The notes under the pieces are model-generated. The model was not told where the DNA came from and did not search any database. It saw nothing but the letters and a program-made list of their open reading frames with translations. A DNA stretch of 64,000 nt from Helianthus annuus. Taxonomy: Eukaryota; Streptophyta; Magnoliopsida; Asterales; Asteraceae. The stretch is from assembly GCF_002127325.2 (NCBI RefSeq), contig NC_035439.2:138261901-138325900 (forward strand). Reading direction: 5' to 3'. The translations under genes were made by a program, and so were the position numbers. Below are positions 37,145 to 47,373 of the stretch, one piece after another; the stretch's first letter is position 1; every line of letters begins with the position of its first letter.

Positions 37145-37670
37145 CTTGAGCTGTAAAAGATCAACTCACACCTGAAATTCTGAAAATATAACTTTGTAAT
37201 CTTCGGCTAATCACGCTAAAATAAGCTGACAAGCATTTTCTTCATCCAAACACTCAAAAGTGCGTATCAGCTATTTAATAATGAGCATATATGATGTTGT
37301 TACATATCTAATACAAATACAAATACCAATATATTATGTTGGGCGCCTCTAGGGGATGGTATCGGTGGGGCGTGAGCCCATTAACGAGTGCAAAAGAAGC
37401 ATGCGAGGAGTGTGAGAGATTAGGTCCACCCCCAATTAACCAATCACCACGGTTTCGGATATCCAAAGATTTCGGATAGTGAATACTAATATCCGAATTA
37501 AAAAAATTAAAAAAAAACATTTTGTGCATAATGTCATATTTTTTCAATAACATCTTTGTCAATTTATTATCTGCAAAGTACTAGATTTTCTTCATCATAA
37601 TTTAGGTACTTAAGCAGATAATTACGTGAAACAAACTAATTGCAACAATTAACAAAATCATTAGGTGCCT

Positions 37671-38347
37671 AAGCTGTAAACGAACCAAACGTTCAGCGAA
37701 CAGTTCGTGAACCGTTCGGCGGTAAGTTCGTTTATGTTCGTTCGTTTAATAAATGAACGGACACGAACAAGAAATTTCGTTCGATTAGTTAAATGAACGA
37801 ACATGAACAGGGGTCTCGTTCGTTCGATTGTGTTCGTGAACGTTCGGTAAGGTGTTCGTGAACGTTCGGTAAGGTGTTCGTGAACATTCATTGATTTGCG
37901 TTCGTTTATGTTCGTATGTTTGTGTTTTAATTGAAGATCTTTGTACTTTCTTATATTTTATTTATACTTTTTATATTATTCAACTTTTATTTATTTTATT
38001 ACCCTAACAATAAATCTAGGAAACCCACTTTCACCTTGTTTGTGCATCATTTCCCTTTCATTTCTCATTATTTACATCGGCGAATACGATCGACCTCTAT
38101 TCCAGAATAAGGGATTCAAGTTCGAGTGCTACTCTCTGGGCCATCTATCTTTATCCTACGCCGCGTTCGCCAAATTTATTTGTGTTCGTGAACCGTTCGC
38201 GAACACGCTCATTTCCTTAATGAACGAACACGAGCATAAAATCTCGTTCGGTAAGTGTTCATGAACCGTTCGTGAACACATTTATTTCCTTAGCGAACGA
38301 ACATGAACAAGGGCTTGTTCGTGTTCGTTCGGTTCGTTTACAGCCCT
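37671..38347. mobile_element. hAT-type MITE, family copy 2, in WIT leader intron
   Basis: It is the same family as 20756-21467: ctgtaaacgaacc at the left end and ggttcgtttacagccct at the right. aggtgcct is duplicated exactly at 37663-37670 and 38348-38355. It lies in the likely leader intron of the second WIT gene (donor GATTTAG|GTATG at 38634, acceptor TTTTACAG just before the ATG). Confidence 0.9.
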
Positions 38348-38754
38348 AGGTGCCTTCATTGAACTCTTATACAAATATGTAATAAAATTTGTTTCAACCA
38401 CAAAACATAAACATAAACATGAAACAACAATCAAGATCAAAATCTCCCAATGAAATGAAGAATTTTGCATGATTCCAGCAATAAGAACAAAATCTAAATC
38501 AATATTTTCATTATTCGTGTTATAAATGATGAATTGCAATATAAATTAGGTAACATAACATAATATGAAGATTTCAAGTAAGAAAACATGCATGTGGTGA
38601 ATTGAATAGAGAATTTAACATACCTAAATCAGAAATTTATTGGATTATGGAATGAGATTGGTTTTTCTTTTTTTGGAAGACATTCATTTCAATCTCTTGG
38701 CCTTCACAGCCAAAGGCGTGGAACCGTTTCATTTTTCAATATTTGCAGGAATGA

Positions 38755-38767
38755 CCTTATATATAGG
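38755..38767 (-). promoter_or_regulatory. TATA box of the second WIT-like gene
   Basis: The minus strand reads CCTATATATAAGG, about 120 bases upstream of the leader-intron donor at 38634. Such a clear promoter suggests the gene may still be transcribed. Confidence 0.55.
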
Positions 38768-38830
38768 TTTTTTAAAATGCAATTCATCACTTGTACCTAC
38801 GTGTTCCAAGAGTCTTTGTTTTTAATATCA

Positions 38831-39380
38831 CTAGCTTATAATTCCGTGTATTACACGTGTTGAATAAATAATTTTATATACTAAATAATAAAACAATATG
38901 TCTTTAAAAACTTTCTTTATTGCACGGGTTGAATAAATATAATTTTATATATTAAATAATAAAAAGTTATATATATAACAACAATATTGTACGGGTTGAA
39001 TAAATGTAATTTTATATACCGAATAAAAAAGTTATATATTTAAAACCACGTGTATTACACGAGTTTAATAAATGTAATATTGTTTACGAAATAATAAAAT
39101 AATACATCTTTAAAAAACCTCATTTATTACACGGGTTGAATAAAAGTAATTTTATATACCAAATAATAAAAAATTACATCTTTAAAAATATGCATATTAC
39201 ACGGTTTGAATAAATGTAATTTTCTGTACTAAATAATAAAAAATACATATCCTTAAAAAACTTCGTGTATTGTACGAATTGAATAAATCTAATTTTATAC
39301 ATCAAATAATAAAAAGTTATATATTAAAAAACCTCATATATTACATGGGTCGAGTAAATTTAATTTTGTATAGTGAAAAT
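38831..39380 (-). mobile_element. Helitron-like 3' end with tandem hairpin repeats
   Basis: On the minus strand a small hairpin (CGTGTaatACACG, 38857-38845) is followed by 10 bases, then CTAG (38834-38831), then a T, as in Helitron termini. The hairpin and about 60 bases around it (gggttgaataaatgtaatttt...aaataataaa) are repeated about eight times up to 39380. The 5' end was not found. Confidence 0.45.
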
Positions 39381-39673
39381 AAAAATATTTAATATATTAA
39401 CACAAAGTTTGGTTTTCGTGATAAAAATAGATTATTCTGTTGTTGCAAAATTTGTTAACGAAGTCTCAATAAATTTAACTCTTTATTTAAAACTCCGTAA
39501 ATATATAAATGATAAATAATATTAGTTAATTTTATTTTAAGTTTCGTAAAACCTGTTTGATACCAAACTAAACAAAATGTTCAAATATATAGTTAAGATC
39601 AAATTAGATAATTAAGTTTGAATTTGAAGTAAATAGATAAATATAAAAGTAATAATTAATTCAAATAAATAAT

Positions 39674-39915
39674 AGAGTAAATTACGATTTTGGCCCCCGT
39701 CGTTATATCATTTTTACCCTTTTGGCCCAAAAAAGAATTTTTTAACATCTAAGCCCCCAACGTCTTTTTTTCTAACCTTTTTGGCCCCTAACGTCTTTTT
39801 TTCTAACTCTTTTGGCCCTTAACATTTAATGGATGAGATTAGAGTTAGGGGCCAAAAGAGTTAGAAAAGAAGACTTTGAGGACTTAGATGTTAAAAATAA
39901 CATTTAATGGATGAG
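39674..39915. repeat. Foldback repeat relic
   Basis: It starts gagtaaattacgattttggcccc. An internal inverted repeat (ctaactcttttggccc against gggccaaaagagttag) makes a hairpin. The start resembles the foldback element in the WIT intron. Confidence 0.5.
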
Positions 39916-40376
39916 ATTAGTGGGTACACCACGATCCAATACGTGGATCGTGGTTACCCTAACGATTTAGGTAACTATGATACATACATACATATATTTA
40001 AGTATGTGTATTTAAGTGTGTGTATATAGAGTAGTTATCCCAATGGCTTTTGTTTAAAAAAAAAAAGAAAAATAAATTGATTTTCTATCTTTGTTTTCAT
40101 TTTTGTTTAGAAAAGCCATGATTTAATTATAAAAATAGTATTTTTCTTACTTGTGTTTTAAATTATAACATGGTTATATTGTTCGATCATATTTAGTTTT
40201 AAACTATTGAATTTATAATTTACTCTAATTAATATTATAAATGAGTAGAAGATTAAACTAAATAATAATTATCTATAATTAATTAGAAAAGATTAAATTA
40301 AAATAATAATTATCTATAAGAGATGCCCTAATATGATGACAAGTGTCCCCAAAGTGGTTTCTTTTATTATATAGTA
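39916..40376. other. AT-rich spacer
   Basis: I see no gene or clear element. A short inverted repeat ccacgatccaat/acgtggatcgtgg lies near 39935. Confidence 0.4.
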
Positions 40377-40489
40377 CTAGCGGTAAGACCTGTGTGCAAA
40401 CACGGGTCGTTTCTTAGAAAACCATGCATAACATATTTTAATAGAAAGTATAAATAGGTGTATAGATATTGTAATTTTTAGTTTAGTTT

Positions 40490-41130
40490 TTCGTTTGATT
40501 AATATTAAAACTCTGTTTGAGTATCTAAAACTCTGTTTGACTAAAGTCAACCACTGTTTGTAAAAGGTAATCTTTGTTACGCCAAATCACTGTTTCCTAA
40601 AACTCTATTTATAACCAAACAGAGGTTTCAAACATATGTTTCTCATACTACTGTTTGAAATCCTAACCTCTGTTTCAAAAACAGAGATTACAAAAGGAAA
40701 AACAAACATCTGATTAACCAAAAGTGGACAGACATTTAACCTTTGTTTTCAAAAACCAAACCTCTGATTAATAAACATATTTTAGGTTTCAAAAGAGTAT
40801 ATCATTTGTTTGAGGTATCTAAAACTCTGTTCGACTAAAGTCAATCACTGTTTGTAAATGGTAATCTCTGTTTTGCCAAATCACTGTTTCTCAAGACTCT
40901 ATTTGTAATCAAACGGAGGTTTCAAACCACTGTTTGACCAAAGTCAGTTTGAGCAAAAGTCTGTTTTGACCAAAGTCTGTTTGACCAAGGTCAAACCACT
41001 ATTTGACCAAGGTCAAACCACTATTTGACCAAGGTCAAACCACTATTTGACCAAGGTCAAACTACTGTTTAACTAAGGTCAAACCACTGTTGACCAAAGT
41101 CTGTTTGACCAAAGTCAAACCACTGTTTGC
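40490..41130. repeat. Minisatellite with inverted W-box pairs
   Basis: The array is degenerate, built on 'accactgtttgac(c)aaagtcaa'. Its core is four exact copies of the palindrome TTGACCAAGGTCAA at 40981, 41003, 41025 and 41047, a strict 22-bp period. TTGACC is the WRKY W-box core. Confidence 0.8.
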
Positions 41131-41536
41131 AAAAAACGGCAACCACTGTTTTCTCCATAAAACATTGTTTTAACCCAACAGTGGTTTCAAACATCTGTTT
41201 TCATCAATCTGTTGACCAAAGTCAACAGATGCATCAATCACTGTATCAACAGATGTATCAACTATGGCAGTTGGTGGAAGATGTATCGACTATGCATTCA
41301 CAAATGGCCAGTTGTATATCTCTCACTTTGTCTGTTAAACCTTGTTCCTTCCCAACCCGTTATGACTAAACATGATTACACAGTGAACTACTCGTACAAA
41401 GTGACTCTATTTTATTAATAATAAACTGATAATTACAAACGTAGAACATGAATTTATATTTATACTATCCTAGAACACACTTAAATAAATTATTTTAATA
41501 CTGGCCCTTATCTTAACAAAATAGATAAAACTAATT

Positions 41537-41637
41537 TAGATATTTTCGGAACACGCCCTTTTAGCATAGAGATCTCCTCCTTCCTCCCTTTGAGATTCAA
41601 AAACGTACCACCCTTGATTTTGGAGGTAATTCTGAAG
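41537..41637 (-). other. Possible captured exon, unidentified
   Basis: The minus strand has an acceptor-like TTTGCAG at about 41641-41647, followed by an open stretch (frame beginning GLQNYLQNQGWYVFESQ). It lies in the same orientation as the ATG10 and C2 fragments. I do not recognise the product. Confidence 0.3.
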
Positions 41638-42079
41638 ACCCTGCAAAGTTAAAATGCAGATTCTCAGTTTGGAGTTACAACAACATTTACATGCATATAT
41701 ATATAAACAGAATAATGATTTAAAATGTTGGCCAGTTTCGAAGTCGCAATAGTCAGATTTTAATGTTCAGATGACAGATTCTTCTACTGCTTATCTAACT
41801 ATTTAGTGGTAAACTATTAGTTTCATACCAGCTACAGCAGAACTAATTATCTAGGTGTAATTATATTACATGTCTGCCCCTTGCCCCCTTTTAATCTAAA
41901 TTGAGACTTTTACTCCTATTTAAAAAATTGTTGAAGACTCGATAATTGTTATGATTATTACTACTCCAAACGGCGGAAGTACATCAAAACACTATTCTAC
42001 AACGCAACCTTTACACCTGATTAACTGGCTCTGGTTATTGACTAATCAAGTATCATACACTTTCAACACACATCCAAAC

Positions 42080-42330
42080 ACTTTCAACACACACCCCAAC
42101 AGTGGTTTCAACCACTGTTTTACCCAACAATGGTTTCAAACCTCCGTTTTAACCCAACAGTGGTTTCAACCACCGTTTTAACCCAACAGTGGTTTCAACC
42201 ACCGTTTTAACCCAACAGTGGTTTCAACCACTTTTTTCTCCACAAAACACTGTTTAACCCAACAATGGTTTCAAACATCTGTTTTATATTCTAACATCTG
42301 TTCACAACAAACAGAGGTTTCAAACATAAA
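42080..42330. repeat. 30-bp minisatellite (acccaacagtggtttcaacc)
   Basis: Six or more copies of 'acccaacagtggtttcaaccaccgtttta' type units, each with a near-palindromic cagtggtttcaaccactg. It shares the accactgttt core with the array at 40490-41130. Confidence 0.8.
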
Positions 42331-42392
42331 ACAGACCTTTGCCAAATACATGTTTCACAACAAACTTAATTTATACTATCTATTACCTAAAC

Positions 42393-42484
42393 CGCTTTTC
42401 TGAACCATAAGTGATGATTGCATAAGGATCCAACATTCCATTCAGATTAGCACCAATAAGATTCTTCGCTGCTAACAGTTCCAT
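42393..42484 (-). pseudogene. C2-domain exon fragment (BAGP1-like)
   Basis: An acceptor TTTGTAG precedes 92 bases that read [20 protein letters not shown] and continue [10 protein letters not shown], followed by donor AAGCG|GTTTAG. This matches the start of the C2 domain of plant C2-GRAM proteins such as BAGP1 ([27 protein letters not shown], from memory). C2 domains bind Ca2+ and phospholipid. Only this one exon is present, so it is a captured fragment. Confidence 0.75.
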
Positions 42485-42689
42485 CTACAAAGTATAAATA
42501 CCATGCCACTACTCATAAATAAAATAAAATAAAATAAAATAAGAAACCATCTAGCTTTATTGAAACTATGACACTGGAGGATGAATACCATACACAATCA
42601 CTTAATCGTATTAAATCAAATTTTGAATTTTTCAAATTCGAAACGAATTCTGAACACCCCTACTTTACATGTTAACTGTATAAAGAACT

Positions 42690-43214
42690 GTATACTGTGT
42701 GGAAATCGTACCAGTGTCCATCATCACCAGTGCTCTGCAACTTCAAAATTCAAATTAATTTTCATCAAGATTCCTCTATTTTGTCATTATTGATAATCGA
42801 GCACTCTGCAGAAGCCACAAACATAAAGAACGGAACAGAGGTCAAAACATGCATACTAAAGTGGCATTATCAAACGGTTCTTCATAATCGTTTGAACTGC
42901 ATTCACCATGTTCTTCCTGCATAAGAAATCGAAGTTCAGATAACATATTGAGTCTGTTTGTGTGTGATTTATGTGATATGTATGAAGTCAAACCTTGAGA
43001 GAACTTTGAACTTTAAAGAACACATTCTGTACCGATAAATATTTGTTGCTAACTCCATGAGCTACAAACCCTAATCTGTTTGAGCAATCAATCCATAACC
43101 ATTCAGGAAAAATTCTATATTAAACTTCTTCCACTTCTCAGCAAAAGCTTTGGCAGCGATTTGGAAATCGGTTGATGAGAGGCTTCTATCGCAAGTTGCA
43201 TTGTTGGAAACCAT
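42690..43214 (-). pseudogene. ATG10: ATG10-like gene fragment (three exons, frameshift)
   Basis: Exon 1 is 43214-42994: an ATG, then STDFQIAAKAFAEKWKKFN. One T missing from a T run near 43109 shifts the frame, after which FPEWLWIDCSNR and VSNKYLSVQNVFFKV can be read. Exon 2 is 42916-42857 (EEHGECSSNDYEEPFDNATL). Exon 3 starts at 42734 (STGDDGHWYDFHTVYS) and homology stops near 42690. Introns have GT-AG borders and phases agree. ATG10 is the E2-like enzyme that joins ATG12 to ATG5 in autophagy. The catalytic Cys region, further downstream in the family, is absent, so the fragment cannot be an active enzyme. Family recognition rests on the FAEKWK...FP.W.W, YLS and DFH.VYS motifs. Confidence 0.8.
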
Positions 43215-44102
43215 TATTGCCTGCAGAAACAAAATACAAATTTTGAAGAAAGTTAATTCGCAGTCAATCGATAAGATAAAACTCGGTTATCGTCACAGTA
43301 ACATCAAGAAACAAACGAAACTTAGATCCACTTTTAGGGCTTTGTGTGACCAAAAAGAACAGTTTTCAGCAGATGAACACTATATTCTACAGATGAAAAT
43401 ATCAGTAAATGGACCCTATATTCTGCAGCAAAAAACTAAGTTCTGCGAACAAATTTACATCTGCGAATGAAGTATTTCTACGGATGAATAATTTGCGCCA
43501 CTGCCAATGGACAGATTCTGATTTCAACGAATATACAAAACTACGAATGAACTTGAACCAACGGATGTACGGATTCAGCGAATGAACTGTATATCTGATC
43601 CGTAAACAATACTCTGCGCAAGTTAATCAGCAATGGTCTAGACTAATGTTGATTCGTGCCTGCTGACTTAATTCGTATGAAACTATAACCTGATCTATTG
43701 CCTGATTCGCTTGAATATGTTGTCTCCTTCTACCTTTAATTCGAACAACAATAACAAAAACTCCTCTATAGACCTGCAGCTTAGATTTGTCGTTTCAATT
43801 TTTTATCACCATCAACTAATACTCTTCAACATACCAGCTTCTATTAGAACTGATTCATCACTTTCAACATTAAAACCATTATATGATTTAACACCAACAG
43901 TCGAAAATAATCAACTCCTTTCTCCTTCTTCGTTATTATAACAAACTCCTTTCAGCTTCTATCTCAGAACCGTCAATGCCAAACACCAACAAAACATGCT
44001 ACTTATGATTTAATCGATTCTCTTACAACTCAGATTCAGATTTCGTTAAAAACTCTATTTTCAAATTTGATTGCAAATTTAATTCGAAAAGGTGTATACT
44101 GA

Positions 44103-45792
44103 TCGATATCACAAAACTTCGATCCGAAACGAATCAAAAACTCGATCGAAACAGTTCAAAACTCATTCGTTTCGCAGACTAACGTGTAATCACCATCAGA
44201 CAATTCAAATCATCTTTAATCAAAAACTCGATCGAAACAGTTCAAAATACAATTCAAACAGATTAGAATCATGTTGAAAATCAACTGATAGTCATTCGAA
44301 TTCACTGAAAACAGTTCAAATTTTTAAAACGACACACCGAAACGAATCAAAATTCACAGAAAATCAATTAATTCAGTCCGAAATAAACCAAAATTCGATA
44401 CGATTACACCGAAACTCATCTGAAGAAACAGGTGCCCACTTCGATATCACAAAACTTCGATCCGAAAAGAATCAAAAACTCGATCGAAACAGTTCAAAAC
44501 TCATTCGTTTCGCAGACTAACGTGCAATCACCATCAGACAATTCAAATCATCTTTAATAAAAAACTCGATCGAAACAGTTCAAAATACGATTCAAACATG
44601 TTAGAATCATGTTGAAAATCAACTGAAAGTCATTCGAATTCACTGAAAACAGTTCAAAATTTTAAAACGACACACTGAAATGAATCGAAATTCACAGAAA
44701 ATCAATTAATTCAGTCCGAAATAAACCCGAATTCGATTCGATTACACCGAAACTCGTCCGGTGAAACAGGTGCCCACTTCGATATCACAAAACTTCGATC
44801 CGAAACGAATCAACAACTCGATCGAAACAGTTCAAAACTCATGCGTTTCGCAGACTAACGTGCAATCACCATCAGACAATTCAAATCATCTTTAATCAAC
44901 AACTCGATCGAAACAGTTCAAAATACGATTCAAACAGATTAGAATCATGTTGAAAATCAACTGAAAGTCATTCGAATTCACTGAAAACAGTTCAAAATTT
45001 TAAAACGACACACCGAAACGAATCGAAATTCACAGAAAATCAATTAATTCAGTCCGAAATTAACCGGAATTCGATTCGATTACACCGAAACTCGTCCGAT
45101 GAAACAGGTGCCCACTTCGATATCACAAAACTTCGATCCGAAACGAATCAAAAACTCGATCGAAACAGTTCAAAACTCATTCGTTTCGCAGACTAACGTG
45201 CAATCACCATCAGACAATTCAAATCATCTTTAATCAAAAACTCGATTGAAACAGTTCAAAATACGATTCAAACAGATTAGAATCATGTTGAAAATCAACT
45301 GAAAGTCATTCGAATTCACTGAAAACAGTTCAAAATTTTAAAACGACACACCGAAACGAATCGAAATTCACAGAAAATCAATTAATTCAGTCCGAAATAA
45401 ACCGAAATTCAATTCGATTACACCGAAACTCGTCCGATGAAACAGGTGCCCACTTCGATATCACAAAACTTCGATCCGAATCGAATCAAAAACTCGATCG
45501 AAACAGTTCAAAACTCATTCGTTTCGCAGACTAACGTGCAATCACCATCAGACAATTCAAATCATCTTTAATCAAAAACTCGATCGAAACAGTTCAAAAT
45601 ACGATTCAAACAGATTAGAATCATGTTGAAAATGAACTGAAAGTCATTCGAATTCACTGAAAACAATTCAAAATTTTAAAACGACACACCGAAACGAATC
45701 GAAATTCACAGAAAATCAATTAATTCAGTCTGAAATAAACCGAAATTCGATTCGATTACACCGAAACTCGTCCGATGAAACAGGTGCCCACT
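44103..45792. repeat. Five tandem copies of a 338-bp repeat
   Basis: The phrase tcgatatcacaaaacttcga starts copies at 44103, 44441, 44779, 45117 and 45455, exactly 338 bases apart each time. Copies differ only by scattered substitutions and none has an indel. Within a unit, 'actcgatcgaaacagttcaaa' occurs twice. It lies in the presumed intron between the promoter-like segment and the ATG10 fragment. Confidence 0.95.
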
Positions 45793-45834
45793 TCTTCCTT
45801 CCATCTCTACACAAAATTCAATCCGTAAACTAAA

Positions 45835-46078
45835 TAATAAAAATGAAAGTGTTATCATCCCATGAAATTAATTTGAACCGAGAATATGTGAGAGTACATA
45901 CCTTGTTCTGTAGATCCTTGTAGCAAAGTGAGCACATCCTTTTATTTGACCCATTAGAGATGAAAACAAAACCCAAATCAATCCATTTACATGTGCTACC
46001 TTTAAAAATATTATAATATCTGGGTATTCTTGTTTTCCAAGAACCATTTAGGCTTCCATCATCTATCGATTCTCTCAA
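45835..46078 (-). other. Possible captured exon, unidentified
   Basis: An open stretch (GSWKTRIPRYYNIFKGSTCKW, then MCSLCYKDLQNK) ends at a good donor, AACAAG|GTATGTAC. I do not recognise a family. It could be a fragment of a gene taken up by the surrounding element. Confidence 0.3.
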
Positions 46079-46591
46079 CTAACTTCAAATCAATAAACAA
46101 CAGGTTGCATCAATACATTCAGTTTCAAATAGTAGACACCTAATCCTGTACTGAAATCAAACAGAGATATCAGTCAATCGTTATGAGTCTTTCAATAAAT
46201 GAGAAAGGTAACCAACTATTGATTGATGGGATTAGATTGAAATTACAGTGATATTGAAAAATGAGATTAGATTGAACTTACAGTGATATTGTAAATTGAA
46301 CTATCGATTGACCTTTCTTGACTACCATCTCCATTCTCCGCCGCTGTTGGAATCGCTGCTGTTGATGCTGACGATGATGATGACTGATTCTTCTAGAGCT
46401 TTCACAGAGAGTTGATAAAGCACAAAGTCTCCCTTCACTTGATTTTTAGGACCTGCATGTGAAAATAAGTCGGGTTAACATAAATACGGTGAAATCAATC
46501 AAAGATCAAGGCTCAGATCTCTAATTTGAAGATCAGAGAAGCATATAACATCACAAAAAAGTAAGAGATTATGAGAGAGAGTGATCGAAAC

Positions 46592-46690
46592 CTGCATTTA
46601 GAGAGAGAGAGAGAGAGAGAGAGAGTTGAGAGAGAAATGGATTAGAGAGAGTAATTATTTGAAGAAGATGGTATCTTATATATCTGGAGC
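46592..46690 (-). promoter_or_regulatory. Promoter-like segment with CT-rich leader
   Basis: The minus strand has ATATATAAGAT near 46683, then a CT-rich leader including (CT)n at 46625-46600, and AAATGCAG|GTTTCG as a possible first donor. The arrangement is that of a plant promoter plus first exon, facing the gene fragments. Confidence 0.4.
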
Positions 46691-46900
46691 CATAATTTTG
46701 AATTTTGAATCTAGAGCCATAATTTTGAATCATCAGTGGTAATTTTGAATCATCAGAGGTTTGAAAAGGTTTGGAGATGGGCAAACCTTTGGAATCTAAA
46801 TGTGGGCCAGACCTTTGGAATCATCAGTGGTTTGATTACAGTGATGAATTTTGAATCATCAGTGGTAATTTTGAATGGACAAACCTTTGGAAAAGGTGAA

Positions 46901-47362
46901 TGTAGGACCGTTTTGACGACCTAACGAGTCGATCAGAAGAGTGCTTAGACAGAATCAGAGGCGGAATTCATTGATTCAGTCTTCGTAAAGCTTGATTTCA
47001 CTATTTAACGTCTCCTTTATTGATAATCTGACAAATATACAAGATTCAGAGACAAACGGGCAGGGCTTCGCCGTTACACCTTCAAAAACACACACACAGA
47101 TCCGCTCATATGGTCCCCTATATATAGACTAACTGGTTCGCTTTTATGTCATGACATAAAAGCGGACCTAACAGATGACATAAAAGCGGACCTAACAAGT
47201 GACACAAAAGCGGACCTATCAAGTGACACAAAAGCGGACCTCACCTTTGACATAAAAGCGGACCTAACTAAACTTATGTGTTTCTTGATTTCCGTTCACT
47301 CTATAATCAGCCCTAACCTAAGACTCGAACTAAGATGTAGTCGACAGACAACTGCACCAACA
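46901..47362 (-). repeat. 3' LTR of the gag-only element, 462 bp
   Basis: The plus strand reads tgtaggaccg...caccaaca, so the minus strand starts TGTTGG and ends CCTACA. A TATA-like CTATATATAGGGG lies on the minus strand near 47129-47117. Just upstream are five 24-bp repeats (47152-47275). Confidence 0.88.
47135..47275 (-). repeat. Five 24-bp U3 repeats plus a 34-bp palindrome
   Basis: AAAAGCGGACC begins at 47158, 47182, 47206, 47230 and 47254, a constant 24-bp step. The last copy toward the TATA box is folded into a palindrome (47135-47168, one mismatch). The position upstream of TATA is where Tnt1-type copia LTRs carry enhancer repeats. Confidence 0.85.
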
Positions 47363-47373
47363 GACTCCCCCTT

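Larger units (their letters stand above)
40377..46890 (-). mobile_element. Candidate Helitron carrying captured gene fragments
   Basis: The minus strand ends, at 40377, in a 9-bp-stem hairpin (GACCCGTGT ttgc ACACAGGTC, 40408-40387), 6 bases, then CTAG, with T as the next host base. This is the Helitron 3' rule. Upstream in the same orientation are exon-like pieces of unrelated genes (42393-43214) and a promoter-like segment (46592-46690). The 5' TC end is not located, so the right limit given is only the copia insertion point and the true extent is unknown. Confidence 0.45.

Noticed and set aside
44092..45792. Possible CRISPR-like array in the 338-bp repeats
   Set aside because: The whole unit repeats, without unique spacers, and the sequence is plant nuclear DNA.
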